The notes below the pieces were generated by a model that worked only from the letters and a program-made list of their open reading frames with translations, searched no databases and was not told the origin of the DNA. Below are positions 8,218 through 17,808 of a stretch of 64,000 bases of DNA, in pieces (within the stretch, counting starts at the first letter, position 1; each line of letters opens with the position of its first letter). The stretch covers positions 62,001 through 126,000 of the forward strand of contig NZ_LOCQ01000053.1 in assembly GCF_001677885.1 (NCBI RefSeq), read 5' to 3'. This DNA comes from Janthinobacterium psychrotolerans (lineage in GTDB: Bacteria > Pseudomonadota > Gammaproteobacteria > Burkholderiales > Burkholderiaceae_D). The position numbers were made by a program, and so were the translations under genes.

Positions 8218-9510
8218 ATGAAACTACCGCACGACATGATGGCGCAGATGCGCGCCGCGACCAGTAAATTGATGGGCAGCGGCCCGCACGCCGCCACCGA
8301 AGCGATCCAGAACGCGCTGTCGGCCGCCGGCCTGATGCCGTCGGCCGGTACGGCCACGCCCGCGCCGCAAACCACGACCACGCCGCAACAGCGGCCGATG
8401 CAGGATATCAATCCGCCGCCGGCAAACAGTCAGGCCCAGGCCAAGGCGGCCCAACCCCAGCCCGAGGCGCCCCAGGCGCAAGCGGCGCCGGTGCCGCCCT
8501 CGCCCGTGCAGGCGGCCCAGGACTTCGCCCAGGACTTCATGGCGCGCCTGGGCGTGCCGGCCGGCCTGGGCCAGCACAGCTTCGACATGCCCAGCTTCGA
8601 GATGCCGAACTTCCAGCCGTCGGGCATCCCCGGCTTTGGCGGCCCGGCGGCAACGCGCGCGCCGCTGCCCGAAGGCGCGCAGTTCATCGACGGCAGCTAC
8701 GCCAACCATGCCGGCACGCGCGCTTACAAGCTGTATATCCCCAGCAGCTACCACGGCCAGGCCATGCCGCTGATCGTGATGCTGCACGGCTGTACGCAAA
8801 ACCCCGACGACTTCGCCGCCGGCACGCAGATGAATGCGGTGGCCGAGGAAAAGCAGTGCTTTGTGGTCTACCCGGCGCAAACCCAGGGCGCCAACAGCTC
8901 GCGCTGCTGGAACTGGTTCAATGCGATCGACCAGCAGCGCGGCCAGGGCGAGCCTTCGCTGATCGCCGGCATCGCCCAGCAGATCATCGAACAATACCCG
9001 GTCAATGAACGCGAAGTGTTTGTCGCCGGCCTGTCGGCGGGCGGCGCCATGGCCGTCATCGTCGGCACCCTGTATCCGGAACTGTTTGCCGGCGTGGGCG
9101 TCCATTCCGGCCTGCCCTTCGCCTCGGCGCAGGACCTGCCGTCGGCGCTGTCGGCCATGAAAGGCGGCGCCATGTCCAAACGCCAGGCGCCCGAAGGCGG
9201 CGTGCCCATCATCGTCTTCCACGGCGACCGCGACACCACCGTCAACCTGCGCAATGGCGAAGAAGTCATTGCGCAAGCGGTACGCGGCCAGGACGCCACC
9301 AGCGACTCGATCGGCGGCGCCGTGCCCAATGGCCACAGCTACACGCGCACCACCCACAGCCAGGCGGACGGCTCGCCGCTGGGCGAATACTGGGTGATCC
9401 ATGGCGCCGGCCACGCCTGGTCCGGCGGCAGCGACAGCGGCAGCTATACCGACGGCAAGGGACCGGACGCCAGCCGCGAAATGATGCGCTTCTTTACGAC
9501 CCTGGGCTGA
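8218..9510 (+). CDS. PHB depolymerase family esterase (standard domain order)
   Basis: The protein is 430 residues. About 140 N-terminal residues are Ala/Pro/Gln-rich and look disordered, with no signal peptide. The alpha/beta-hydrolase domain follows in the usual order: oxyanion-hole motif LHGCTQ (189-194), lipase box GLSAG with Ser273, an Asp in HGDRDTT (337/339) and His399 in GAGHAWSGG. Such enzymes cleave short-chain polyhydroxyalkanoates or related esters. AAGGA at 8208-8212 supports the ATG at 8218. The last 17 bp overlap the 3' end of the convergent HD-GYP gene. Without an export signal it may be intracellular; the substrate is not proven. Confidence 0.88.
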   Translation: MKLPHDMMAQMRAATSKLMGSGPHAATEAIQNALSAAGLMPSAGTATPAPQTTTTPQQRPMQDINPPPANSQAQAKAAQPQPEAPQAQAAPVPPSPVQAAQDFAQDFMARLGVPAGLGQHSFDMPSFEMPNFQPSGIPGFGGPAATRAPLPEGAQFIDGSYANHAGTRAYKLYIPSSYHGQAMPLIVMLHGCTQNPDDFAAGTQMNAVAEEKQCFVVYPAQTQGANSSRCWNWFNAIDQQRGQGEPSLIAGIAQQIIEQYPVNEREVFVAGLSAGGAMAVIVGTLYPELFAGVGVHSGLPFASAQDLPSALSAMKGGAMSKRQAPEGGVPIIVFHGDRDTTVNLRNGEEVIAQAVRGQDATSDSIGGAVPNGHSYTRTTHSQADGSPLGEYWVIHGAGHAWSGGSDSGSYTDGKGPDASREMMRFFTTLG

Positions 9511-10642
9511 ACGCCGCCACCTGGCGCTGCTTGTCCGCCAGTTCGCGCACGCCGTCGGCGTAGCGGCTGGCGATGGCCTGGAACTGATCCTGGATCTGCA
9601 GAAAGGCGTCGACGATGTCGGCGTCAAAATGCGTGCCGCGCCCATCAAGAATGATTTTTACCGCCTCTTCATGGCGCATGCCGTCCTTGTAGATGCGGCA
9701 GCTGATCAGGGCGTCGTAGACGTCGGCCAGCGCCATCAGGCGCGCAGAAATGGGAATCTGTTCGCCGGCCAGGCCCTGTGGATAACCGCTGCCGTCCCAT
9801 TTTTCATGGTGGCTGTAGGCGATCTCCTTGGCATGCTTCAAAAAATCGACCTCGATGCCCAGCTCGCGCTCGGCGGCCAGGATGGCGTCGCGCCCCAGGG
9901 TGGTATGGGTTTGCATGATGGCCATTTCATGCGGCTCGAAGCGGCCCGGTTTGAGCAGGATATGGTCGGGAATGCCGACCTTGCCGATATCGTGCAGCGG
10001 CGCCGTCTTGAACAGCAGTTCGATGGTCTTGTCGGTCAAAAACTCGCGGAAGCGCGGCAAATGGCGTACCTGTTCGGCCAGCGCCCTGAGGTAATGCGAG
10101 GTGCGGCGGATATGGTTGCCCGTTTCGCTGTCGCGCGTTTCGGCCAGCGAGGCCATGGCGTGGATGGTGACGTCCTGCAGCGCCGCCACTTCGCGCACCC
10201 GGCGTTCCACTTCGCTTTCCAGGTAATGGTTCTGGTCGCGCAAAAAATCCTGCATGTGCTTCATCCCCAGCTGGGTCTTGATGCGCGCCAGCACCAGCGG
10301 CGCCGAAATCGGCTTGGTGATGTAGTCGACCGCGCCCAGGGCCAGGCCCAGCTGCTCGTCGGCCACCTCGCTCATGGCGGTGACAAAAATGACCGGGATA
10401 TTGACGGTGGCCGGATCGGCCTTCAGCGCGCGGCACACGTCGTAGCCGCTCATGCCCGGCATCATGATGTCGAGCAGGATCAAATCGGGCTGGTCGCTGC
10501 CGGCGGCGATCTTCAGCGCGCGCTCGCCATTGACGGCGATCTTGGTGCGGTAGTCGTCTTCGAGCACCGCGCGCAGCAGGTCGATATTGTCGGGGGTGTC
10601 GTCCACCACCAGGATGGTCGGCTTGCTGTTCAGTGCTTTCAT
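9494..10642 (-). CDS. Response regulator with HD-GYP cyclic-di-GMP phosphodiesterase domain
   Basis: This 382-residue protein has an N-terminal receiver domain (DD near residue 14, phosphoacceptor Asp58 in LILLDIM, Lys at about 110) and an HD-GYP domain with [10 protein letters not shown] (His217-Asp218), [17 protein letters not shown] (residues 277-288) and [12 protein letters not shown]. The full set of metal ligands suggests an active phosphodiesterase hydrolysing c-di-GMP. Its ATG overlaps the stop of the hybrid kinase gene by 4 bp (10639-10642), so the kinase, probably through its phosphotransfer domain, is the likely partner. Confidence 0.93.
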   Translation of the reverse strand: MKALNSKPTILVVDDTPDNIDLLRAVLEDDYRTKIAVNGERALKIAAGSDQPDLILLDIMMPGMSGYDVCRALKADPATVNIPVIFVTAMSEVADEQLGLALGAVDYITKPISAPLVLARIKTQLGMKHMQDFLRDQNHYLESEVERRVREVAALQDVTIHAMASLAETRDSETGNHIRRTSHYLRALAEQVRHLPRFREFLTDKTIELLFKTAPLHDIGKVGIPDHILLKPGRFEPHEMAIMQTHTTLGRDAILAAERELGIEVDFLKHAKEIAYSHHEKWDGSGYPQGLAGEQIPISARLMALADVYDALISCRIYKDGMRHEEAVKIILDGRGTHFDADIVDAFLQIQDQFQAIASRYADGVRELADKQRQVAAFSPGS

Positions 10643-13600
10643 GCTTGTCCTGTCTGCAGCGAAGGCAGTGTCATGTCCAGCGCGGCGGCCACCTCGCCCA
10701 GCTGCGCCAGCGCACCTTCAAAATCGTATTGGCCCAGCATGCGTTTCAGCTGGCGCGCATGTTCGGCCTGGCCGGCCGCCACCAGCATGGGGGCGATGCC
10801 GTCGAGATGTTTCACGGCCTGCGCATCGTCCTGCAGCAGCAGCTGCGACAGCTCGCGCAGGCGCGACTCCAGCTGCGCGCGGTCCACCGCCACCGCCAGG
10901 CCTGGCGCCGGCGTGACGCGTCCCTGCAGCGCCTGCGCGATCTTCGGCACCAGTTCGTCGAGCGCCTGCGTGCAGGCTTCGAGCGCCTGCGGCAAGCCGT
11001 CGTGCGAGCCAAGGCTGAGCAAATGCTCGACCCGCGCCGCGCTGTCGGCCAGGCCGCCGGCGCCGATATTGCCGGCCAGTCCCTTCAGGGTATGGGCTTC
11101 GCGGATCGCCTTTTCCAGCTGGTTGTTCTCGATCGCGACGGCGATGCGCAGCATGGCGTCGAACTGGGTTTCCACGAAACGGTCGAGCAATTTTCGCATC
11201 AAACCGGCATTGCCGCCCACACGGCGCAAGGCCTCGGCCATCTTCAGGCCCGGTACCGCCGGCAAGGCCTCGTCGAGCTGCGGTTGCGCCTGCGCCACGG
11301 CCGCGGCCTGCGGCGCGCTCGGGGCCACCCAGCGCGCCAGGGTGCCGAACAGCTGCGCCACGTCGATCGGCTTGGCGATAAAGTCGTTCATGCCGGCGTC
11401 CAGGCATTTTTCCCGGTCGCCGACCATGGCGTTGGCCGTCATGGCGATCACCGGCAAGCTGGAATAGCGGGGATCCTGACGCAGCTTGCGCGTGGCCTGG
11501 TAGCCGTCCATGACCGGCATCTGGCAGTCCATCAGCACGCCGTCGTACTGGTTCTCGGCGATTTTCGCCAGCGCGATGGCGCCATTGCCGGCGATGTCGA
11601 CGCGGATGCCGGCGTCGCCGAGTATGTGCTGTGCCACTTCCTGGTTCACTTCGTTGTCTTCCACCAGCAGCAGCCAGGCGCCGCGCAGGGCGCGCTCGTC
11701 TTCCTTGTAGCTGCTCTGGCGCTGCGTCTTGCGGCTTTGCCCGGTGGCGCCGCCAAACACAAAGGCGATCTGGTCGAGCAGGCTCGACGCGCTGACCGGC
11801 TTGTTCAACACGCCATCGAGGGGCAGCTCGCGCCGGCGCGCCGCCTCCAGCAGCGCTTCGCGGTGGTAGGCCGTGACCATGATGCAGGCCGGCGTGGCGT
11901 CGATCCCGGCCGCCTCGGCGCGGATGGCGTCGAGCGCGTCAAGGCCGTTCATGTCCGGCATCTTCCAGTCCATCAGCACCAGGCCAAACGGACGGCCTTC
12001 GCCGCGCGCCTGCGCCACGGCGGCGATCGCCGGCGCGCCGCCGTGCACCGCGCGCGCCTCGAAACCGAGGCTGGCCAGCATGCCGACAAAGATCTCGCGC
12101 GCGCTGGCGTTGTCGTCGACCACCAGCACCCGCAGGCCGGCAAATTGCGGCAGCGGCTGCAAGTGCGCCAGCTGGTCGCGGCGCACGGCGGCCAGGCCGA
12201 AGCGCGCCGTGAAATAAAAAGTGCTGCCCACGCCGGCCACGCTGTCGAGGCCAATTTCGCCGTCCATCATCTCCACCAGGCGCTTGCTGATGGTCAGTCC
12301 CAGGCCCGTGCCGCCATGGTGGCGCGTGGTCGAGGTATCGGCCTGCGTAAAGGCCTGGAACAGTTTGCTGCGCTGCTGGGGTGTCAGGCCGATGCCGGTA
12401 TCGCGCACATCGACGCGCAGCACGGCCGCATGGTCATCCTGCTGCTGCAGGCGGATGGTGACGACGATCTCGCCCTGGTCGGTAAATTTGATGGCGTTGT
12501 TGGTGAGATTGATCAGCACCTGGCCCAGGCGCAGCGGGTCGCCCTGCAGCGCATTGGGCACGTCGGCGGCGACGTCGAACAGCAGTTCCAGGCCCTTGTC
12601 CTGGGCCCGCATCACGGACAGGTCGGCGATCTGCGCCAGCACGTCTTCAAGGTAGAAATCGACTTTTTCAAACGTCATCTTGCCGGCCTCGATCTTGGAA
12701 AAATCGAGGATGTCGTCAATGATGGCGAGCAGGTTTTTCGACGCCGATTCGACCTTGTCGAGATAGTTGCGCTGGGTCGGCGTGAGGTCCGTCTGCAGTG
12801 CCAGGTGGGTCATGCCGATAATGCCGTTCATCGGCGTGCGGATTTCATGCGACATATTGGCCAGGAAATCGGACTTCATCTTGGTGGCGTCTTCGGCCAC
12901 CTCGACCGCATGGCGCAGGTCCTGCTCCAGCGCCAGGCTGATGCTCATGTTTTTCAGCGCCTGCATCAATTCGCCCGTCTCGTCGCGCGAATCGACGTCG
13001 ATCACGGAACTGAGGTCGCCATTGGCCACGCGCGTGGCGATCGCCACCGCCTGGCCCAGCGGGCGCGTGATCGAGCGCGCCGACCACGCAAACGCCAGGC
13101 CCACCAGCAGCGCGGCCAGGCCGATGCCGCCCATCAGCAGCAAAGAGGTATCGATATCGCTGCGGATGCGCGCCGCGCTGTCGACGATCTGCCGCTGCTG
13201 CAGGCCGTCGAGCTGGCCCACGTATAGCAGCACCTGCTCCAACACCGGCAGGGCGCGCGCATGCAAGGTCTTTTCGGCGCCCGCATGCTCGCCACTGGCC
13301 ACCTGCGCAAGGATCTGCTCGAGCGCTAAAAAATAGTCGGCGCGCGCGCGGCGGATCTGCGCCAGCAACTGGCGTTCTTCAGGGCGAGCGTCGAGGCTTT
13401 CAAGAATGCGCATCTGGCCGTCGATGCCCTCCTTGATCGCTTCCAGGCGGGCCTGGTTTTCCTGGCGCAGCACTGTGCTTTGCGAAAGCGGCAGGCTGAC
13501 GATGCGCGTGGCCGCCTCGCGCGCCATCGCGTGGATCTTGCTGGTGGCCTTGGCGGCGACCCAGTCGCGCTGCAGGATATCGTCGGTCTCGGCACTGATG

Positions 13601-13707
13601 GCGTAGATGCGGCTGCCCGACAGCACGATCACCACCAGCATCAGCACGATCAGAATGGCGTAGCCCGCATTGATGCGCACGCCGATGCGGATATCCCTGA
13701 AACGCAT
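10639..13707 (-). CDS. Hybrid sensor histidine kinase with two receivers and an HPt domain
   Basis: The protein is 1022 residues. In order: transmembrane helix (about 15-32), a helical periplasmic sensor, a second transmembrane helix (about 189-208), HAMP, HisKA with phosphoacceptor His287 in MSHEIRTP, HATPase_c (N box [21 protein letters not shown]), receiver 1 with Asp580, receiver 2 with Asp727, and a C-terminal HPt domain with His872 in [10 protein letters not shown]. This is a complete BarA/TorS-like phosphorelay. The sensor domain looks like a four-helix bundle, so the stimulus is unknown. Output is probably the overlapping HD-GYP regulator, linking the signal to c-di-GMP turnover. Confidence 0.93.
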   Translation of the reverse strand: MRFRDIRIGVRINAGYAILIVLMLVVIVLSGSRIYAISAETDDILQRDWVAAKATSKIHAMAREAATRIVSLPLSQSTVLRQENQARLEAIKEGIDGQMRILESLDARPEERQLLAQIRRARADYFLALEQILAQVASGEHAGAEKTLHARALPVLEQVLLYVGQLDGLQQRQIVDSAARIRSDIDTSLLLMGGIGLAALLVGLAFAWSARSITRPLGQAVAIATRVANGDLSSVIDVDSRDETGELMQALKNMSISLALEQDLRHAVEVAEDATKMKSDFLANMSHEIRTPMNGIIGMTHLALQTDLTPTQRNYLDKVESASKNLLAIIDDILDFSKIEAGKMTFEKVDFYLEDVLAQIADLSVMRAQDKGLELLFDVAADVPNALQGDPLRLGQVLINLTNNAIKFTDQGEIVVTIRLQQQDDHAAVLRVDVRDTGIGLTPQQRSKLFQAFTQADTSTTRHHGGTGLGLTISKRLVEMMDGEIGLDSVAGVGSTFYFTARFGLAAVRRDQLAHLQPLPQFAGLRVLVVDDNASAREIFVGMLASLGFEARAVHGGAPAIAAVAQARGEGRPFGLVLMDWKMPDMNGLDALDAIRAEAAGIDATPACIMVTAYHREALLEAARRRELPLDGVLNKPVSASSLLDQIAFVFGGATGQSRKTQRQSSYKEDERALRGAWLLLVEDNEVNQEVAQHILGDAGIRVDIAGNGAIALAKIAENQYDGVLMDCQMPVMDGYQATRKLRQDPRYSSLPVIAMTANAMVGDREKCLDAGMNDFIAKPIDVAQLFGTLARWVAPSAPQAAAVAQAQPQLDEALPAVPGLKMAEALRRVGGNAGLMRKLLDRFVETQFDAMLRIAVAIENNQLEKAIREAHTLKGLAGNIGAGGLADSAARVEHLLSLGSHDGLPQALEACTQALDELVPKIAQALQGRVTPAPGLAVAVDRAQLESRLRELSQLLLQDDAQAVKHLDGIAPMLVAAGQAEHARQLKRMLGQYDFEGALAQLGEVAAALDMTLPSLQTGQA

Positions 13708-13804
13708 GACTATTTCCTAGTAGAAACTCTCAAAGCCGCCAGTCTGGGGCGCTTGCCATGGCCATGGCAAGCTCAAATGCAAAGGAAACGGACAGTGGCG
13801 GCGC

Positions 13805-13996
13805 TTATTTCGCTGGCAGCGGCAGGCTGGCGATATGCGCGCGCAGGCAGTCCGGGCACCAGCAGCCGGTGGCCGTGCCACCGGGCAGCGGCACGGGCAC
13901 GGCAGGTGGCAAGGCCGCACACCAGCATGCTCCGCTGGCCGATGGATCGGCCTGGCCGCAGGTGAAAGTGGCGCCGCAACGCGTGCAAAGACTCAT
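13805..13996 (-). CDS. Small cysteine-rich CWC family protein
   Basis: The protein is 63 residues. The pattern CTRCGATFTCG, ACWCAALP and a C-terminal CWCPDCLRAHI matches the CWC cysteine-rich family, with eight cysteines suited to binding zinc. No function is established for the family. It stands alone between the hybrid kinase and argB; the ATG at 13996 is the first start in the frame and the gene is close to the family's usual length. Confidence 0.8.
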   Translation of the reverse strand: MSLCTRCGATFTCGQADPSASGACWCAALPPAVPVPLPGGTATGCWCPDCLRAHIASLPLPAK

Positions 13997-14197
13997 GAAT
14001 AGTAATTAACTACCAACTGTGTGACACACGCCAGGCAGGCGCGACGCAGGTGTAACTGGCGGTAAAAAGGCTGGTTGAGGCGCATATCGGGCCAGACTAT
14101 AGGATCGTCAGGGAAAATACAACAAGATCGTCCTATAATGCCTCCAGGATTTTCGTCTTCCCTGTAAAATCCCCCCTATCTATTTTCCGGACTCGCC
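13997..14197. promoter_or_regulatory. Divergent spacer upstream of argB with a candidate -10 element
   Basis: No gene is seen here. TATAAT occurs at 14134-14139, 58 bp before the argB ATG, but no good -35 hexamer lies at the proper distance. It is therefore only a candidate argB promoter. Confidence 0.35.
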
Positions 14198-15121
14198 ATG
14201 AATCAACTCGCTAAATTGAACCTGGACATGAATGACGACTTGACGGCGGTATCGCCGCAAATCAAGGCGCAGATTCTGGCCGAGGCCCTGCCCTACATCC
14301 GCAATTTCCACGGCAAGACCATCGTCATCAAATACGGTGGCAACGCCATGACCGACGAGCGCCTCAAGCACGGCTTCGCGCGCGACGTCATCCTGCTCAA
14401 GCTGGTCGGCATGAACCCGGTGGTGGTGCACGGCGGCGGACCGCAGATCGACAATGCGCTGAAAAAAATCGGCAAGCAAGGCACTTTCGTGCAGGGCATG
14501 CGCATCACCGACGAAGAAACCATGGAAGTGGTGGAGTGGGTGCTGGGCGGCGAAGTGCAGCAAGATATCGTCATGCTGATCAACCATTACGGCGGCCAGG
14601 CTGTCGGCCTGACCGGCAAGGACGGCGGCTTGATCCGCGCGCGCCGCATGCAGATGCCGGACCGCGAAAAACCGGGCGAATTTCTCGACATCGGTTTTGT
14701 CGGCGAGATCGACGCCATCAATCCGGCTGTCGTCAAGGCGCTGCAGGACGACGCCTTCATTCCCATCATTTCGCCTATCGGTTTCGGCCAGGACGGCCAG
14801 GCCTACAACATCAACGCCGATGTGGTAGCCGGCAAGATCGCGGAAATCCTGAAAGCGGAAAAGCTGATCATGATGACCAATATCGCCGGCGTGCAGGACA
14901 AGCAGGGCAACCTGGTGACCGACCTGTCGGCGCGCGAGATCGACGAGATGTTCGCCGACGGCACGATTTCGGGCGGCATGCTGCCAAAAATCTCGTCCGC
15001 ACTGGACGCCGCCAAGTCCGGCGTGAACACCGTGCACATCATCGATGGCCGTATCGAGCACTCTTTGTTGCTGGAAGTGTTGACCGAGCAGGCTTTTGGT
15101 ACTATGATCCGTTCGCACTAA
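14198..15121 (+). CDS. argB: Acetylglutamate kinase
   Basis: This 307-residue enzyme phosphorylates N-acetyl-L-glutamate, the second step of arginine synthesis. It has the amino-acid-kinase core [10 protein letters not shown] near the N-terminus, [11 protein letters not shown] (substrate and ATP phosphate binding), TGKDGGLI, and the C-terminal [15 protein letters not shown] region. An N-terminal helix of about 30 residues precedes the kinase fold, as in hexameric arginine-sensitive forms, so feedback inhibition is plausible. A tRNA-Thr gene follows 61 bp downstream. Confidence 0.96.
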   Translation: MNQLAKLNLDMNDDLTAVSPQIKAQILAEALPYIRNFHGKTIVIKYGGNAMTDERLKHGFARDVILLKLVGMNPVVVHGGGPQIDNALKKIGKQGTFVQGMRITDEETMEVVEWVLGGEVQQDIVMLINHYGGQAVGLTGKDGGLIRARRMQMPDREKPGEFLDIGFVGEIDAINPAVVKALQDDAFIPIISPIGFGQDGQAYNINADVVAGKIAEILKAEKLIMMTNIAGVQDKQGNLVTDLSAREIDEMFADGTISGGMLPKISSALDAAKSGVNTVHIIDGRIEHSLLLEVLTEQAFGTMIRSH

Positions 15122-15182
15122 ACAATTCGCAGCCCATCGCGAGCAGTACGGCGGCGCACTCACCTGGCGCCGCTTTCAATTT

Positions 15183-15257
<75 letters not shown>

Positions 15258-15274
15258 TCAGCTTCGATCCGTAT

Positions 15275-15360
15275 CTGAAAAATGTCCATGGCGGCGTTGC
15301 CTTTCCTCGCCGTACATTCGTACTGTCTTCGTCAAGGCGCCTTGCCCTGAACACTTTTCA
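15275..15360 (-). repeat. Second family of intergenic repeats (copy B)
   Basis: Read on the minus strand, this segment matches copy A at 5167-5259: TGAAAA ends, GGGCAAGGCGC, AGACAGTACG, ATGTACGGC, GCAACGCCGCC, then CATTTTTCAG. It lies 17 bp after the tRNA-Thr gene and before the convergent TraB/GumN gene. Confidence 0.8.
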
Positions 15361-15413
15361 TCTACTTAGCCGCGTACGGTTGTGCGGCTAAGCTACTGTC
15401 TTCAATTCAAACT

Positions 15414-16334
15414 CTAGTACACCCGCTCTACCTTCAGGCCCTTCTTGCGCAGGAGGTCGGGGACGCTTTGCTGGCCGACCAGGTGCAGTACGCCGATGGC
15501 GGCCACGCTGGATTTTTCGCGTTTGAGCAGGCTGGCGATGCCGTCGGCGAGTTTCGGGTTGCGGCCGTCGAGCAGCACTTTTTGCACGAAGCGGGCGGCG
15601 AAGGAGGGGTCGGTGGCGGCTTTGGCGGCCAGGCGCTCGAAGGCGGCGGCGTCGGCCGTGCGCCAGGCGTTGGCGATTTCGCGCGCTTCTTCTTTCTGGT
15701 CCTTGTCTTCGATGGACGCGAGGCTGTCTTCGAGGAAGCGGCACTGGTCGGCGGGCGCCATGCCGGCGAACAGCGCCAGCTGGCTTTCCATCGATTCGAG
15801 TTCCAGCACCGGGATGCCGCGCTGCCTGGCCTGCTGCGCCAGATAACTGTCGACGGCCAGGTCGGCGCGGTAGCCGAGAGTGGAAAATTCGCTGATGGCC
15901 AAGACGCTGGCCAGCATCCACGGCTTCATCGGCGTCGCCGCCTCGGCGGCAATGCCATATTTTTGCAACAGCGGCGCGACGCGCGGCGCCAGCGCCTGGC
16001 GGCAGTCGGCAGGCGCCTTGCCGCCAGGCGCGTCCATGCCGTATTTGAGCACGGCGCTGGCGGCCACGCGCGGGTCGCCGGTGGGGTCGATTTCCAGCGC
16101 CAGCGCGCCGGCGTCCTGCAGCGCGCGCGTGACGGTGGGCTCCAATGGATAAAAATCGGCCGCGCCGACGTGGATGGTGCCGAACAAATACAGGGTATGG
16201 TGATTGTCTCCCATGCTGTCCTGCACCTTGAACAGCGCGCCGCGGTGGACGGCCGCTGGCGGTGCTTCGGCAAAGGCCGCCGGCAGGGGCAGCAAGAATA
16301 ATCCGCAGAACATCACTATAATCTGGCGTCGCAT
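15414..16334 (-). CDS. TraB/GumN family protein
   Basis: This 306-residue protein has a Sec signal peptide (MRRQIIVMFCGLFLLPLPAAFA). It shows the TraB/GumN pattern YLFGTIHVG near the N-terminus, ALEIDPT, a central LELESMESQLALF and C-terminal AAIGVLHLVGQQSVPDLLRKKG. The paired conserved GxxH motifs suggest a metal-dependent hydrolase related to the Tiki proteases, but bacterial members are largely uncharacterised. The start at 16334 was chosen from the signal peptide; the longer frame upstream overlaps the divergent HAD gene. Confidence 0.88.
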   Translation of the reverse strand: MRRQIIVMFCGLFLLPLPAAFAEAPPAAVHRGALFKVQDSMGDNHHTLYLFGTIHVGAADFYPLEPTVTRALQDAGALALEIDPTGDPRVAASAVLKYGMDAPGGKAPADCRQALAPRVAPLLQKYGIAAEAATPMKPWMLASVLAISEFSTLGYRADLAVDSYLAQQARQRGIPVLELESMESQLALFAGMAPADQCRFLEDSLASIEDKDQKEEAREIANAWRTADAAAFERLAAKAATDPSFAARFVQKVLLDGRNPKLADGIASLLKREKSSVAAIGVLHLVGQQSVPDLLRKKGLKVERVY

Positions 16335-16361
16335 GGTTTTCCTGATCGTTAATTTCACATA

Positions 16362-17111
16362 TTGGTAAACACTCTCGTGCCCGCGCTCCATCTTAATCGC
16401 TCCTCGCCGGTCTGGCTGTTCGACCTCGACAACACCCTGCACAACGCCTCGCACGCCATCTTCCCGCTCATTACCGCCAATATGAACACCTATCTCGCGC
16501 GGGTGCTCGGCGATGGCGTGACGCCGGCCGACGACGCCATCGTCAATGCGGCGCGCGCGGCCTACTGGCGCCGCTATGGCGCCACCTTGCTGGGCATGGT
16601 CAAGCACCACCAGGTGCGGGCCGCGCATTTTCTCAGCGAGACGCATGCCTTTGCCGACCTGCCGTCGATGATACGCGCCGAGCGCGGCCTGGGCGCCCTG
16701 CTGCGCCGCCTGCCGGGGCGCAAGATCCTGCTGACCAATGCGCCGCTGCGCTATTCGAGCGACGTGATGCGCCATTTGCGGCTGCGCCGGCATTTTACCC
16801 ATCACGTGGCGATCGAAGCGATGCAGGTGCACCGCCAGTTGCGGCCGAAACCGTCGACCCTGATGCTGCGCAAACTGATGCGCAAGCACCACATCCAGCC
16901 TGGCCGTTGTATTTTGGTTGAAGATACGCTGGCCAATCTGAAGGGCGCCAAAAAGATCGGTTTGCGTACGGCGTGGGTCACGCAATACCTGAAAATGGCC
17001 GATCCGATCGGCGCGGCGCGGCTGCCCAAAGCGTTAAATCGCCCCGCTTACGTCGATGTCAAAGTAAAATCTGTCCGGCATTTGGCACGCCGCCTTCATC
17101 GCCTGCGCTGA
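16362..17111 (+). CDS. HAD-superfamily pyrimidine 5'-nucleotidase
   Basis: The protein is about 249 residues. HAD motif I is FDLDNTLHNA (nucleophile and acid-base Asp pair), motif II is LLTNAPL, motif III includes the Lys before the C-terminal VEDTLANLKGAKKIGLRTAWV (motif IV Asp). This is the YjjG/SDT1-like subgroup that dephosphorylates UMP or dUMP. No ATG is available: TTG at 16362 or GTG at 16377 must be used, without an obvious ribosome-binding site, and the start is uncertain. It lies 28 bp from the divergent TraB/GumN start and upstream of slmA. Confidence 0.87.
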   Translation: MVNTLVPALHLNRSSPVWLFDLDNTLHNASHAIFPLITANMNTYLARVLGDGVTPADDAIVNAARAAYWRRYGATLLGMVKHHQVRAAHFLSETHAFADLPSMIRAERGLGALLRRLPGRKILLTNAPLRYSSDVMRHLRLRRHFTHHVAIEAMQVHRQLRPKPSTLMLRKLMRKHHIQPGRCILVEDTLANLKGAKKIGLRTAWVTQYLKMADPIGAARLPKALNRPAYVDVKVKSVRHLARRLHRLR

Positions 17112-17211
17112 AGGGGACCTTCTCCGCCCTCCGGTTGATCCCGGACAGCGGGCCGCTAGCGGCGGTTTCGAACTCCCCTCAAGGCAGCATTTTTTAACTA
17201 CAAGAGAAAAC

Positions 17212-17787
17212 ATGGCAAGCACACCGCCGGGCCAACGCAGGCTACAAATTCTTCAGGCCCTCGCCGCAATGCTGGAGCAGCCGAAAGGCGAAAAGATCAC
17301 CACGGCCGCGCTGGCCGCCAGGCTGGCCGTCTCCGAAGCGGCCCTGTACCGCCATTTCGCCAGCAAGGCGCAGATGTTCGAAGGGCTGATCGAATTCATC
17401 GAGTCGAGCGTCTTCGGCCTGATCAACCAGATCTCGGAAAAGCACAGCGACGGCCTGTCGCAGACGCGCGACATGGTCGGCATGCTGCTCAACTTCGCCA
17501 TCAGCAATCCGGGCATGACGCGCGTCTTGATCGGCGACGCGCTGGTCAACGAAGACGAGCGCCTGCAAGTGCGCATGAACCAGTTCTACGACCGCGTGGA
17601 ACTGTCGCTCAAGCAGGCCCTGCGCGTGGCCGCCTCCGAAGGCCATGGCAAGGAAAGCGAAGTGGCGGCGCGCGCCACCTTGCTGGTCAGCTTTGTGATC
17701 GGACGCTGGCACCGCTACGCCAAGAGTGGCTTCAAGATCAATCCGTCCCAGGAAGCGGCGCTGCAAATCGCCATGCTGCTGGGCTGA
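17212..17787 (+). CDS. slmA: Nucleoid occlusion factor SlmA (TetR family)
   Basis: This 191-residue protein has an N-terminal TetR helix-turn-helix (ITTAALAARLAVSEAALYRHFASKA) and a SlmA-type C-terminal domain (GMTRVLIGDALVNEDERLQ, SFVIGRWHRYAKSGF). SlmA binds specific chromosomal sites and blocks FtsZ ring assembly over the nucleoid. The length and the RQ-rich start agree with the family. It lies between the HAD nucleotidase and the PabB-PabC fusion, on the same strand. Confidence 0.92.
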   Translation: MASTPPGQRRLQILQALAAMLEQPKGEKITTAALAARLAVSEAALYRHFASKAQMFEGLIEFIESSVFGLINQISEKHSDGLSQTRDMVGMLLNFAISNPGMTRVLIGDALVNEDERLQVRMNQFYDRVELSLKQALRVAASEGHGKESEVAARATLLVSFVIGRWHRYAKSGFKINPSQEAALQIAMLLG

Positions 17788-17808
17788 TTTTCCATCGCCG
17801 CAGGTGTC

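Noticed and set aside
10633-13227. Very long plus-strand open frame (864 codons)
   Set aside because: It lies opposite the hybrid kinase gene, whose minus-strand product has all domains intact. High GC keeps antisense frames open, and the translation has no recognisable domain.
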